Below are positions 41,647 to 50,000 of a DNA stretch of 64,000 bases, piece after piece; the stretch's first letter is position 1, and every line of letters starts with the position of its first letter. Source of the DNA: Pseudomonadales bacterium (lineage in GTDB: Bacteria; Pseudomonadota; Gammaproteobacteria; Pseudomonadales; Azotimanducaceae). The position numbers and the translations under genes were made by a program. The stretch lies in contig JANQPF010000023.1 in assembly GCA_028285415.1 (NCBI GenBank), positions 62,001 through 126,000 on the forward strand, in the 5' to 3' direction. Under the pieces are notes generated by a model. That model worked only from the letters and a program-made list of their open reading frames with translations, was not told the DNA's origin and ran no database searches.

Positions 41647-42098
41647 ACAGACGGGGGGGCGTCGAGATGCTGCTTCCGCAATCTCGCCATGAGCTTTTCC
41701 CAGAAGGCAGGTCCACCGTCTTCCAGCATCTTCGCCATCTCGTCATGTTCTTCGTCCACAGGCAGATAATGGCGCCCCCAGATCGCCAGCTGGGCGAGCA
41801 CGGGCAAAAGGGCAATGCCCTGCTCAGTCAGCGAGTAGATACGCTTCTGCTTGTGTGACGGATCGTCCTGCCGCGTCAGGAGGCCATGCTCGATCAACAG
41901 GCTCAACCGGTTAGACAGCATGTTTGAGGGGATCCCTTCTTTCGAATGAGTGAGCAGCTCTCTGAAGTGGCGCCGCTCACCCAGTGCAATATCCCGCAGA
42001 ACGATCAATGTCCACTTGTCGCCGAGAATCTCCAGGGAGAGGTTTATCGGACAGGGTGATCGGTGCGTCATGAGGTCCTCGTTGCGGTTAGACATCAT
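41643..42098 (-). CDS. HxlR-family transcriptional regulator
   Basis: 151 residues. The winged helix is typical of HxlR: CPINLSLEILGDKWTLIVLRD, RHFRELLTHSKEGIPSNMLS and LSLLIEHGLLTRQDDP, then KQKRIYSLTEQGIALLPVL. The C-terminus (about 110-151) carries an acidic helix not needed for DNA binding. The start is one of two consecutive ATGs; ATG at 42074 is also possible. It is divergent from the flavoprotein gene with only 47 bases between the starts, an arrangement in which HxlR proteins usually control the neighbour in response to a quinone, aldehyde or oxidant. Confidence 0.92.
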   Translation of the reverse strand: MMSNRNEDLMTHRSPCPINLSLEILGDKWTLIVLRDIALGERRHFRELLTHSKEGIPSNMLSNRLSLLIEHGLLTRQDDPSHKQKRIYSLTEQGIALLPVLAQLAIWGRHYLPVDEEHDEMAKMLEDGGPAFWEKLMARLRKQHLDAPPSV

Positions 42099-42145
42099 AT
42101 TACACTGATGGTATTTTCTATCCAGTTACTAAATCTAATCAGTTT

Positions 42146-43456
42146 ATGAGTTATTCACGGGCCGTGATCGTTGGCGGAGGGTTCGCGGGACTCTTGAGTG
42201 CGCGCGTGCTGGCCGATACCTTCCAGCAGGTCGTTCTGATCGATCGAGATCACATTCCACCCGATGCAACGATCCGCGCGGGCGTGCCACAGGCACACCA
42301 TCAGCATCACCTGCTACCTGGCGGGCTGGAGATCTTGAACCGGCTGTTCCCGGATCTCGGCCCGGATCTCGACCGGCAGGGAGGCAAGATTGCAGGCCCC
42401 AGCGACTGGTTTGCCTACACACCCCATGGCAAAACCTACCGCCTCTCTCGAAAACAGACTGAGCCGATCGAAGGGAGCGCACCGCTGCGCATGCAGTCCC
42501 GAAGTCTGCTCGAGCACGTGATTCGCGGATACGTCGAGCGGATTGCGAACGTCGAGGTTCGCTACGAAACTCGAGTTGATGAGCCCCGATTTGAAGGTGA
42601 CCGGATTGCCGGCGTCGTCACAAGCCAAGGTGAGCCGATCAACGCCGACCTGGTCATCGATGCCAGCGGCAGGGTCAGTCGCACGCTGGGCTGGCTTGCC
42701 AAGCTCGGCTACGAAGCGCCTCCCGCCTCGGTGATCGAGTGCGACTTTGCCTACTCGTCCGTGTTTTATCGCCCCGCGGATCCGGATGCATTTGCAGGCA
42801 CGGGTTTTTTGATTTCATCCGCCCGCACGGGTAACTACGTCAAGCGCGGCGGCTCCCTCGTCAAGATTGAAGACGACAAGTGGCTCGTCACCCTGGCGGG
42901 GCGTCTGGGTGACCATCCTCCCGCCGACATTGACGGCATCAATCAGTACATCGCCACGCTCCATGCGCCACATATCGGGGAGTTGCTCAGAGATGCCGAG
43001 CCGGTGTCGCAGCCGCACCAGTACAAATTTCCGCGTAGTGTGAATCGACACTACGAAAGGCTCGAGGCATTTCCAGAAGGTCTGCTTCCCATCGGCGATG
43101 CCATCTGCCATATCAACCCGGGTTATGCGCAGGGTATGAGCAGCGTTTGCAGACAAGTCTCCGTCCTGTCCGAGCTGCTGGATCCAACGCGCGAGGACCA
43201 CCCTCCCCCGCACGATCTGTGGCGCGCTTTCTTTCCCGCCGTTTTCGAACAAACGCGGGCACCCTGGTTGTTCGCCGCGCTATCGGACTTTTCCAAGAAA
43301 GGGACAACGGGTGACTTTCCAGAACATGAGAAAGAGGTCATCAAGAAATTGAAACAGCTGTCCACGCAGGCTGACGAAGGTGACATGGCCGCGGCGAGAC
43401 TCGTCGATCAAGTCTTCGACATGCAGCTGCCGCTCAGTACGTTAGCTGCAGTATGA
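42146..43456 (+). CDS. FAD-dependent oxidoreductase (hydroxylase/geranylgeranyl reductase-like)
   Basis: 436 residues. The N-terminal FAD motif is AVIVGGGFAGLLSARVL with the acidic residue in VVLIDRDHIP. RAGVPQAHHQHHLLPGGLEIL is a His-rich segment seen in a subgroup of flavin monooxygenases. The GD motif is LPIGDAICHINPGYAQGMSS. This places it in the PHBH-like/UbiH superfamily, but the substrate is unknown. It is under likely control of the divergent HxlR regulator. It converges with a TetR gene, with 11 bases between stops, and carries no membrane segment. Confidence 0.87.
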   Translation: MSYSRAVIVGGGFAGLLSARVLADTFQQVVLIDRDHIPPDATIRAGVPQAHHQHHLLPGGLEILNRLFPDLGPDLDRQGGKIAGPSDWFAYTPHGKTYRLSRKQTEPIEGSAPLRMQSRSLLEHVIRGYVERIANVEVRYETRVDEPRFEGDRIAGVVTSQGEPINADLVIDASGRVSRTLGWLAKLGYEAPPASVIECDFAYSSVFYRPADPDAFAGTGFLISSARTGNYVKRGGSLVKIEDDKWLVTLAGRLGDHPPADIDGINQYIATLHAPHIGELLRDAEPVSQPHQYKFPRSVNRHYERLEAFPEGLLPIGDAICHINPGYAQGMSSVCRQVSVLSELLDPTREDHPPPHDLWRAFFPAVFEQTRAPWLFAALSDFSKKGTTGDFPEHEKEVIKKLKQLSTQADEGDMAAARLVDQVFDMQLPLSTLAAV

Positions 43457-43467
43457 CGAGCCCCCTA

Positions 43468-44145
43468 TTACTCGACTGGTGGCGCCGAGGCACAGCTCCC
43501 GTGCGCCTTGTCGGCAAACTGTCGGGATGACCGCTCCAGGGCAGATTCGAACCGTTTTCTTGCAGGCGCGGTGAGACAGGGAAGCAATATCGCAAAGTGC
43601 TGCCGGATCCCCAGCTCCTGGTCAGCCCAAGTGATCTCTTCCTGCCCCTCAAATTCTCTGAGGTAGTCCATCCAGTAGCGACTGACGATCCAGATCGACC
43701 GTGTGAGGATGGTTAAGTCGGCAACCGCCCCTTTGCGGAACATGCTCGCCGCGTCGATCCGTTTGATGAGTGTGAGCAACTCGTCGAAGTCCGCAACGAG
43801 CTCCGAGTCCTGGCCGCCGAGCTCCTCGGCAAACTCCACCCGGTCACGAAACAGAAAGCGATTGTTCCAGGTGATATCCATGCCAAAGAGAAGATGCTCG
43901 ACATAGTCGTCGGCAACGTCGCCCGCACGCAGATTTTGCCTGCGGCTCTGGGCCAATTCCCTCGCATTGGCAATCAACCGAATCGCCAGATCGCGTTTGT
44001 TGGGGAAATGGTAGCTGAGATTGCCTTTGGAGATCCCTACCGACCCGGCGATATCGCTCAGCGACGTGGCAGCGTATCCCCTGGTGTTGAACAGCTGCCG
44101 ACCTGCTACCAGGATTCTCTCGGCTGTCGAAAGTTTCGTTTGCAT
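43468..44145 (-). CDS. TetR-family transcriptional regulator
   Basis: 225 residues. The N-terminal helix-turn-helix is clear: TAERILVAGRQLFNTRGYAA, TSLSDIAGSVGISKGNLSYH and FPNKRDLAIRLIANARELAQ. The ligand domain (about 65-200) ends with FAILLPCLTAPARKRFESAL, similar to the C-terminal domain of TetR proteins annotated TetR_C_33-like. The gene is divergent from the GMC oxidoreductase gene; a near-perfect 20-base palindrome lies between them and is the probable operator. The effector may be an alcohol substrate of the GMC enzyme, but that is inferred. Confidence 0.93.
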   Translation of the reverse strand: MQTKLSTAERILVAGRQLFNTRGYAATSLSDIAGSVGISKGNLSYHFPNKRDLAIRLIANARELAQSRRQNLRAGDVADDYVEHLLFGMDITWNNRFLFRDRVEFAEELGGQDSELVADFDELLTLIKRIDAASMFRKGAVADLTILTRSIWIVSRYWMDYLREFEGQEEITWADQELGIRQHFAILLPCLTAPARKRFESALERSSRQFADKAHGSCASAPPVE

Positions 44146-44182
44146 GCGCTCACCTTATACGAAGTCACTATTCGAGACCTAC

Positions 44183-44227
44183 TTGCTTTACCGCGCGGAT
44201 TCGCTATATTAGGTCGATCGTCCTAAT
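44183..44227 (+). promoter_or_regulatory. Promoter of the GMC gene overlapped by a TetR-type operator
   Basis: TTGCTT (44183-44188) and TATATT (44205-44210) with a 16-base spacer make a good sigma-70 promoter. Starting inside the -10 box is a 20-base palindrome, 44208-44227: arms ATTAGG and CCTAAT around CGATCG with only one mismatched symmetric pair. Binding of the divergent TetR protein here would block transcription of the GMC gene and probably of the regulator itself. Confidence 0.7.
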
Positions 44228-44247
44228 CACGCCATCGGAGTCCTGAC

Positions 44248-45732
44248 ATGGATAACGCGCGCAAACACATCATTATCGTCGGCGGTGGTACCGCCGGGTC
44301 CGTGCTCGCGGCACGCCTGAGTGAAGCGCACAGCTTCGCCGTCACGCTGTTGGAGGTGGGGCCGGACGACGATAGCTACGACAACGCCATACTGGATCCC
44401 GCTCGCGCTCCGGAAGCATGGCTCGGCGCCCCACCGGTTGCGATGACACCCATGACCAACGGCAACGGGTTCATACCGATGCTCCAAGGCCGCATGCTGG
44501 GCGGCACCTCTGCCGTGAACGGCCTCGCCACGCTGCGTGGCCTGCCGGAGGACTACGACGGCTGGGAGGCAGCGGGACTCGCGGGTTGGGGATGGGCGGA
44601 CGTTGTCGAAACATTCAAAGCGGCCGAGCACGATCATGACTTCAGCGCTTCTCACCTGCACGGCAACGATGGGCCGCTCCCGGTGCGCCGCTGGCGTCGA
44701 GAAGAAATGGGGCGGGCACAAACGGCTTTCTTCGACGGCATGGCAGAGGTCGGCGAAAAAGCGGTAAGTGACATCAACGACCCGAGCCAGCTGCCGGGCA
44801 TTGGCGTTTTCCCCGTCACCATTGACCAAGACGGCAATCGAGTCACGACGAGCCGGGCTTATCTCACCCCCGACGTCAGGGCGCGCGAAAACCTGACGAT
44901 CCGGACCGGGGCAGAGGTTCGCAGGATCCACATAGACGGACAACGAGCGACAGGCGTAGAACTGGCGGACGGCGAAGAGTTGACCGCAGACGACATTGTG
45001 GTCACGGCTGGCGCGCTGTGGACGCCGAACCTGCTGATGCGTTCCGGCATCGGGCCCGCCGGTCATCTCAACGAACACGGCATCCACGTCCATCAGGACC
45101 TCCCTGTCGGGCAAACCATGAGCGACCATCTTGGTCCGGGTATTCGCTACCAGCACGAGGGGCCACGCGGTGGTACGGCCGGGCCCGCGCAGAGTCTCTA
45201 TATCGGCGCCTCGGACGGCACGAACGTCGACTACCATCTTTTTCCGATTGCGCCGCCGCTGACAGACGGCCCCACCGAATTCATGATGGCGGTCTTTCTT
45301 CTCCGCTCGTCCGGGATGGGCGCGGTCAAGCTGGGCGCACAGCCTCAGGACGGGCCTGTCGTCACCGTACCGCCTTTGCCGGAAGATGGCCTTGCGCGCC
45401 TGCGCGACGGGTTTCGCCGCCTGGCAGCATGGGAAAAGTCTTCTGCTGCAGCCGCATTGGGGTGCAAGCCCGCAGAGCCGCTCGACCTGACGCTGGCTGA
45501 CGCACCGGCAATCGCCCTGGAACGTTTCACAGTCAGCTACGGCCACATGACGAGCACCTGCCCCATGGGCAGCGTGCTGGATGCAAACTGCCGGGTTCTC
45601 GGCCTGGAAGGCCTGCGCGTCGCTGACGCTTCCGCCATGCCCACCATCCCGTCCGGCAACACCTACCTGGGCTGCGTGATGATCGCGGAACGGGTGGCGC
45701 GCAAGATGAAAGACGAAGTGTCCGGGACGTAG
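44248..45732 (+). CDS. GMC-family FAD oxidoreductase (alcohol/choline dehydrogenase-like)
   Basis: 494 residues. The FAD motif is IIIVGGGTAGSVLAARLSE with LLEVGP. GMC signature 1 is GRMLGGTSAVNGLATLRG, signature 2 is GALWTPNLLMRSGIGPAG. The catalytic His lies in SYGHMTSTCPMG and the second active-site residue in IPSGNTYLGC, where the usual His or Asn is Asn. It oxidises a primary or secondary alcohol of unknown identity. It is slightly shorter than choline dehydrogenases. A GST-like gene follows after 12 bases, and a divergent TetR regulator with a palindromic operator lies upstream. Confidence 0.92.
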   Translation: MDNARKHIIIVGGGTAGSVLAARLSEAHSFAVTLLEVGPDDDSYDNAILDPARAPEAWLGAPPVAMTPMTNGNGFIPMLQGRMLGGTSAVNGLATLRGLPEDYDGWEAAGLAGWGWADVVETFKAAEHDHDFSASHLHGNDGPLPVRRWRREEMGRAQTAFFDGMAEVGEKAVSDINDPSQLPGIGVFPVTIDQDGNRVTTSRAYLTPDVRARENLTIRTGAEVRRIHIDGQRATGVELADGEELTADDIVVTAGALWTPNLLMRSGIGPAGHLNEHGIHVHQDLPVGQTMSDHLGPGIRYQHEGPRGGTAGPAQSLYIGASDGTNVDYHLFPIAPPLTDGPTEFMMAVFLLRSSGMGAVKLGAQPQDGPVVTVPPLPEDGLARLRDGFRRLAAWEKSSAAAALGCKPAEPLDLTLADAPAIALERFTVSYGHMTSTCPMGSVLDANCRVLGLEGLRVADASAMPTIPSGNTYLGCVMIAERVARKMKDEVSGT

Positions 45733-45744
45733 CCGGGGACCATC

Positions 45745-46836
45745 ATGGGCAACATGAAACTGTATGGGCTGCGCATTTCCTACTACACCGGGAAGATGGA
45801 AGGGTATCTGCGCTACAAGGAGATTCCGTACGAATTTGTCGTCTTGAACCGCAAACTCATGGCACGCCTGAAGGCCGAAACCGGCGCTGCCCAGATGCCT
45901 GCCATCGAGCTACCCGACGGTCGGTTCATGACTGACACCACGCCGATGATTGCATGGTTTGAAGACCAGTACCCGGACACGCCCGTCATCCCGCGAGACC
46001 CGATCCTCAGGTTCATCAGCTTTCTCATCGAAGACTACGCGGAAGAGTGGCTGTGGCGGCCCGCGATGCATTATCGCTGGAGCTACAAACCCGATCGGCT
46101 CCACCTTGCCCGCAAGATTGTCGATGAGCTGATGGCGGACGAACCTCAACCCGCGTTTTTGAAACGCGCTTTCATTCGCCGGCGTCAGCACGTCGAATAT
46201 GTGAAAAAAGACGGGGTTGATGCCAACTCTTGGGACCATGTCGAATCGATCTACCTCGACACGCTGGACCGCCTGGAGGCAATCTTCGCAAACCGTCCGT
46301 TCTTGCTGGGGAACCGTCCCACGCTTGGCGACTTCGGTTTCTTCGCTTCGATGTTCCGGCATTTCTCCCAGGATCCCACCGCCAGCGACATCATGCGACT
46401 GCGCGCGCCGGGCGTGTTTGCCTGGCAGGCGCGACTCTGGAACACGCGCGCAAGCACAGCCCCGGATTCGGAGATGTCGGAATTGCCGGAAGACATGGAC
46501 AGCTTATTAGCGGACATTGGTGGCGGCTATCTGCCCTATCTCAACGCAAACGCGCGTGCGTGGCAGCAGGGCCAGGACCAATTCGCACCCGTCATCCAGG
46601 GTGTACAGTACCCGGCAATGCCCGTCTCCCAATATCGCGTGTGGTGCCTCGAACAACTACAGAGGCGGGCGCGCGAGGTGCCGGCCAGTCAGCAGCGAAA
46701 ACTGAAGGAAACGCTTTCGGCTCGGGGTTGCTGGTCTGCCCTGTTCGCAGTCTCCGAGCCCGCATCTCGCTACGATGAGGGAGATCATGTGCCTTTCAAG
46801 GGGCGCAAAGTGCACTATCAAAACCGGCGTAGCTGA
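45745..46836 (+). CDS. Glutathione S-transferase-like protein with C-terminal extension
   Basis: 363 residues, about 120 more than a typical GST. The thioredoxin-like N-domain covers 1-75 (MKLYGLRISYYTGKMEGYL, MPAIELPDGRFMTDTTPMI, with DTTPM in the glutathione-binding Glu/Asp-Ser position altered). The helical C-domain follows (about 90-225; FLLGNRPTLGDFGFFASMF). The last 110 residues include PEDMDSLLADIGGGYLPYL and may contact substrate or a partner. An ATG at 45754 is an alternative start. It is co-transcribed with the GMC oxidoreductase and may process or detoxify its product. Confidence 0.85.
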   Translation: MGNMKLYGLRISYYTGKMEGYLRYKEIPYEFVVLNRKLMARLKAETGAAQMPAIELPDGRFMTDTTPMIAWFEDQYPDTPVIPRDPILRFISFLIEDYAEEWLWRPAMHYRWSYKPDRLHLARKIVDELMADEPQPAFLKRAFIRRRQHVEYVKKDGVDANSWDHVESIYLDTLDRLEAIFANRPFLLGNRPTLGDFGFFASMFRHFSQDPTASDIMRLRAPGVFAWQARLWNTRASTAPDSEMSELPEDMDSLLADIGGGYLPYLNANARAWQQGQDQFAPVIQGVQYPAMPVSQYRVWCLEQLQRRAREVPASQQRKLKETLSARGCWSALFAVSEPASRYDEGDHVPFKGRKVHYQNRRS

Positions 46837-46885
46837 TCCGCTCGACCCGTCTATTCGCTTGGTGGCACAGCTCACTTTTCCTGTC

Positions 46886-48640
46886 TCAGGGCAGGCGTGC
46901 CGGCACCGCCATGATAAAACCTTCCACCGTGCGCATCTTTGGGGCAACCGCTGAGTTTTTACGCAGATCGCTGTAGCGGTGGTCCGACGCATCGAGACCA
47001 ACGCCATGGTGAATGATTGTGCCCCGTTCGAAGTCGACGAGATTCACAAGCCCGTAGGCACGATAGGAGGGAGATAAATAGTTGAAACGGCTTGCGCCGG
47101 TATCGAGATTTACGACTTCGACGCCGACGAAGTGATCGTCTGCCGATCGATACCGAGCATGCGGGCGATAAACGTATCGGTAGTTTTCCGCGGTCGTGTA
47201 GTTACTGAGAATTGAGGCACGAAACAGCTCGTGCCGGTCGATCGTCGCCTGTATGCCCGCAAGACGCCACATCTCGCCGAGCTGGTTGGCGAGGTTGATG
47301 ATAGACATCGACATCTCGACGGCGGCCATCGTCCGTGCCTGGTTCGATGCCCGGTTGGCTGCACCCATCGCTTCGTAGGCCTGGAAATCCGCGCTGTTGG
47401 CTCTGCTGTCCATCCCCGCGCTGCGAGCCATAAAGGACTGGGTTCGGTAACTTCTGGCCTGACTGTGATAGCGATTGGCCATACTTTGGTATTGGCTGGC
47501 CATCCCGAGCTGAAACGATTGGCCTTGGGGCGAACCCATCTGTGCACGAAGCCGAGGGATCGACACTTCTACGGCGTTCAAACTCGCATCTGCGGCAATT
47601 GGAGTCATCCCCCGACGATAAGTCGACGCACCCGTAGACTTGTCAAATCCTGCAACGACCAATTCGCCGATGTAGACAACGTCATCGTCGGTTTCACGGA
47701 GCCGCACCGGAAAGCTGCGGCCGGTGTCGGTCACGTGCGCCGCGAATTCGATGCTCCCGGAATGGTCGTCGAGACGATAGAGCGTCGAACCCGTCGCATG
47801 AAACACGGCACCGTCCGTGCGTATCAGATTGCTCAAGCTCGCTTCCGGCGTATCCTGGCTCCAGAGTTCAACGCCGTTCCCGGCATCAAGACAAACAAGC
47901 CGATACCTCTGCGAGTTACCCGCGCCTGATCCGTGCGCGCGTATGTAAACGCGCTCATCATAGGGGTATACGTTGCTTACGGTGAGACCCGCAGGTGGCA
48001 CATAGCGCCACACTCGGGAAAGAGATTCAGTTTCAACCTTCTGCACGTGACCCGCCACATCCACAACGAAGGCGAATCCATCATCAAGCTGCACTCCGGC
48101 ACGCCCACCACCGGCCTCGAGTTCCGGCGCAACAGCAACCGCTTGCCCGTTAGCTGGCGCGACTTCAGTCAGGCGTCCCGCGATTTGCCACAGGCGTGAT
48201 CCGTCAGAAAGCCAGTCGTGAGTTTTACTCGAGTCCGCTTCGAACGGCCGGGACCAGCGCCGCGCGCCGCTGGCGATGTCGAGAGCAACGCTGGTCCTTT
48301 CGCGTGTATCCACAATGACCACCAGGCCAGCTTGCGCGACGATGGTGGGTGCCACCGGTGCCTCGTTGCGCCGCGACTTGCGCTTCACCTGCCAACGTGC
48401 CACGCCGTCAGCCGAGTCAATCGCAAGCAGCCGCTCTCGACCCCGCTTGTCGGTGATCGAGAACAGCAACACGTCATCCGTACCGTACACGAGCGTGTAC
48501 CGGTCATGCGGCTCGTTGCGGGGTTTGCGCCAGCGAATGGCTCCGCTACCGGCATCAACTACCATGTGATCGAGGTTATCGAGCTTGTGCGAATCGAGGC
48601 GCAACGCAACGTACACGAATTGCTCGTCGATCCACCGCAT
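46886..48640 (-). CDS. Secreted PQQ/WD40-like repeat protein; 5' end probably frameshifted
   Basis: 584 residues from the only canonical start in this frame, the ATG at 48640. The body has beta-propeller repeats of the PQQ/WD40-like kind (MVVDAGSGAIRWRKPRN, ERLLAIDSADGVARWQVKR, VALDIASGARRWSRPFE, LVCLDAGNGVELWSQDT). A second region (MASQYQSMANRYHSQARSYR) is Gln/Ala/Met-rich and helical. The frame stays open upstream to 48880 and encodes a good signal peptide core (AFVILLVTLNVPAAAG), but has no ATG, GTG or TTG. A GTG at 48836 in the neighbouring frame would give MLRQRR before that core if one C of the CGCCGCCGC run were removed. So the true protein very likely starts near 48836 and is exported. 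Confidence 0.7.
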   Translation of the reverse strand: MRWIDEQFVYVALRLDSHKLDNLDHMVVDAGSGAIRWRKPRNEPHDRYTLVYGTDDVLLFSITDKRGRERLLAIDSADGVARWQVKRKSRRNEAPVAPTIVAQAGLVVIVDTRERTSVALDIASGARRWSRPFEADSSKTHDWLSDGSRLWQIAGRLTEVAPANGQAVAVAPELEAGGGRAGVQLDDGFAFVVDVAGHVQKVETESLSRVWRYVPPAGLTVSNVYPYDERVYIRAHGSGAGNSQRYRLVCLDAGNGVELWSQDTPEASLSNLIRTDGAVFHATGSTLYRLDDHSGSIEFAAHVTDTGRSFPVRLRETDDDVVYIGELVVAGFDKSTGASTYRRGMTPIAADASLNAVEVSIPRLRAQMGSPQGQSFQLGMASQYQSMANRYHSQARSYRTQSFMARSAGMDSRANSADFQAYEAMGAANRASNQARTMAAVEMSMSIINLANQLGEMWRLAGIQATIDRHELFRASILSNYTTAENYRYVYRPHARYRSADDHFVGVEVVNLDTGASRFNYLSPSYRAYGLVNLVDFERGTIIHHGVGLDASDHRYSDLRKNSAVAPKMRTVEGFIMAVPARLP

Positions 48641-48837
48641 GCTTTCGATCAGAGCGGGACCGACGGGGATTTTCCAGATCGCAGCGCCGCGACGTTTCAG
48701 ACGTCGCTCAAGGTGCTTGGTTGCCGTGGTGACGGGGACTTCGGCATCAACGTCTATGTCGAACAGTACCCCGGCGGCCGCAGGAACGTTCAGCGTGACT
48801 AAAAGGATGACAAATGCGGCGGCGCTGCCGCAGCACG

Positions 48838-49839
48838 CTAGCGTACCGATTGTACTATCTCCATCACGGTACCAATGCCCTCACCCCCGTCCGTCTCCGG
48901 GCCGATGGCAATAAACCCCAGCATGCACTTTCGATTCTTTACTGATGCCGTCAGTCCATCCAGAACCACCGTTTCGCCTTGCGCTTCAGTCTGGCCCTTG
49001 TAACTGGTCACCATCGCGCGCTTGCCATTGGCCACCTTGACCTTGTCAGTGCCGGTCTGCCGCAGATTCGGAAGGTTGCCCGACAGGCTCGTCTGCATGA
49101 CATCGCCAATCACCTTGTGACTGGCGAGCATGCCGCTCATACACAACACCGTAATGGTGCTGGTGGGTCCGCCTATCGAAGCGAGGTAGATCTTCTTGGC
49201 GTCCGTCGCGGAAGTTGTGCCTTCCCAACCCGCAGGAAGATCCACCGTAAACAGCGGATGTTCGTACGTTGAAGGCTGTAAAAGCGCGGCGTCTGCCACG
49301 ACAGTTCTTTCGATAGCGGTCAAGGCCGTGACCTCTCCCGGCATGTCCCCGTGCATGCGGATGCTGAAGAAAGCCCTTTCAAGCTCTTGACGTGCACCCT
49401 CAAATCGGTCCTCCGATAACGCAACTGAGAAGCTGACGAAGCCATCGTCAAGCTCGACTACGCCGAGGCCGGCCAGATTGGCATTGGCTTCGAGCCAACC
49501 CCAGCGTGCGGGCATCCCGCTGATGTCCATTTCATTGAGCTCACGGGTCGCTAGTGTGCCGCCAAATACTTCCTGCATCGGTTCTACGAGGAGCGACTCG
49601 AACACTTCTTCATTGTCCTCGTAGCCTGCCTCATAGGGCAGCGCGCTAATGACAATGGGCGACGAGCCACCCCGTTTGAAGGTGAGAATCGTGGAACCCG
49701 CAGCCGTCTGCCGGCTATCGAGGGCATAGCCATCCGGCATGTCGATGGTGAATCCCGCGACCGCATCCTCATGTGTCGCCGCGTTTGCCGACGTTGCGGC
49801 GATCAAACACAACAGCATTAAGCGTAAACAAATCATCAC
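48838..49839 (-). CDS. Secreted protein of unknown function, two similar halves
   Basis: 333 residues with a Sec signal (MICLRLMLLCLIAATSANAA). Both halves contain a PsbP/DUF1795-like pattern: GFTIDMPDGYALDSRQTAAG early and LFTVDLPAGWEGTTSATD near residue 190, each followed by strands and a helix (FESLLVEPMQEVFGG; ASHKVIGDVMQTSLSGNL). Such domains are beta-rich periplasmic modules without known enzyme activity. Two Cys in the second half (ITVLCMSGM, KNRKCMLGF) could pair. Its 3' end abuts the 5' end of the propeller gene, the TAG lying just before that gene's probable start, so translation may be coupled. Confidence 0.75.
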   Translation of the reverse strand: MMICLRLMLLCLIAATSANAATHEDAVAGFTIDMPDGYALDSRQTAAGSTILTFKRGGSSPIVISALPYEAGYEDNEEVFESLLVEPMQEVFGGTLATRELNEMDISGMPARWGWLEANANLAGLGVVELDDGFVSFSVALSEDRFEGARQELERAFFSIRMHGDMPGEVTALTAIERTVVADAALLQPSTYEHPLFTVDLPAGWEGTTSATDAKKIYLASIGGPTSTITVLCMSGMLASHKVIGDVMQTSLSGNLPNLRQTGTDKVKVANGKRAMVTSYKGQTEAQGETVVLDGLTASVKNRKCMLGFIAIGPETDGGEGIGTVMEIVQSVR

Positions 49840-50000
49840 TCGGGCCTCCGTCGTCGTTTCCTGTGCTGACGGGAAAGCAGCCTAGTGCTATCGATGGATC
49901 AGAGCCTGAGGATAGTTTTAGGTTTACCTGATGAAATTATCTGGAAAACATATTTTTTTAAATTCAAACACTTACGGAATAACGATTCGCACTCAGAGAG

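Noticed and set aside
44227-45546. 439-codon minus-strand frame opposite the GMC gene
   Set aside because: The GMC protein has all family signatures; the antisense product has none and runs through the operator region.
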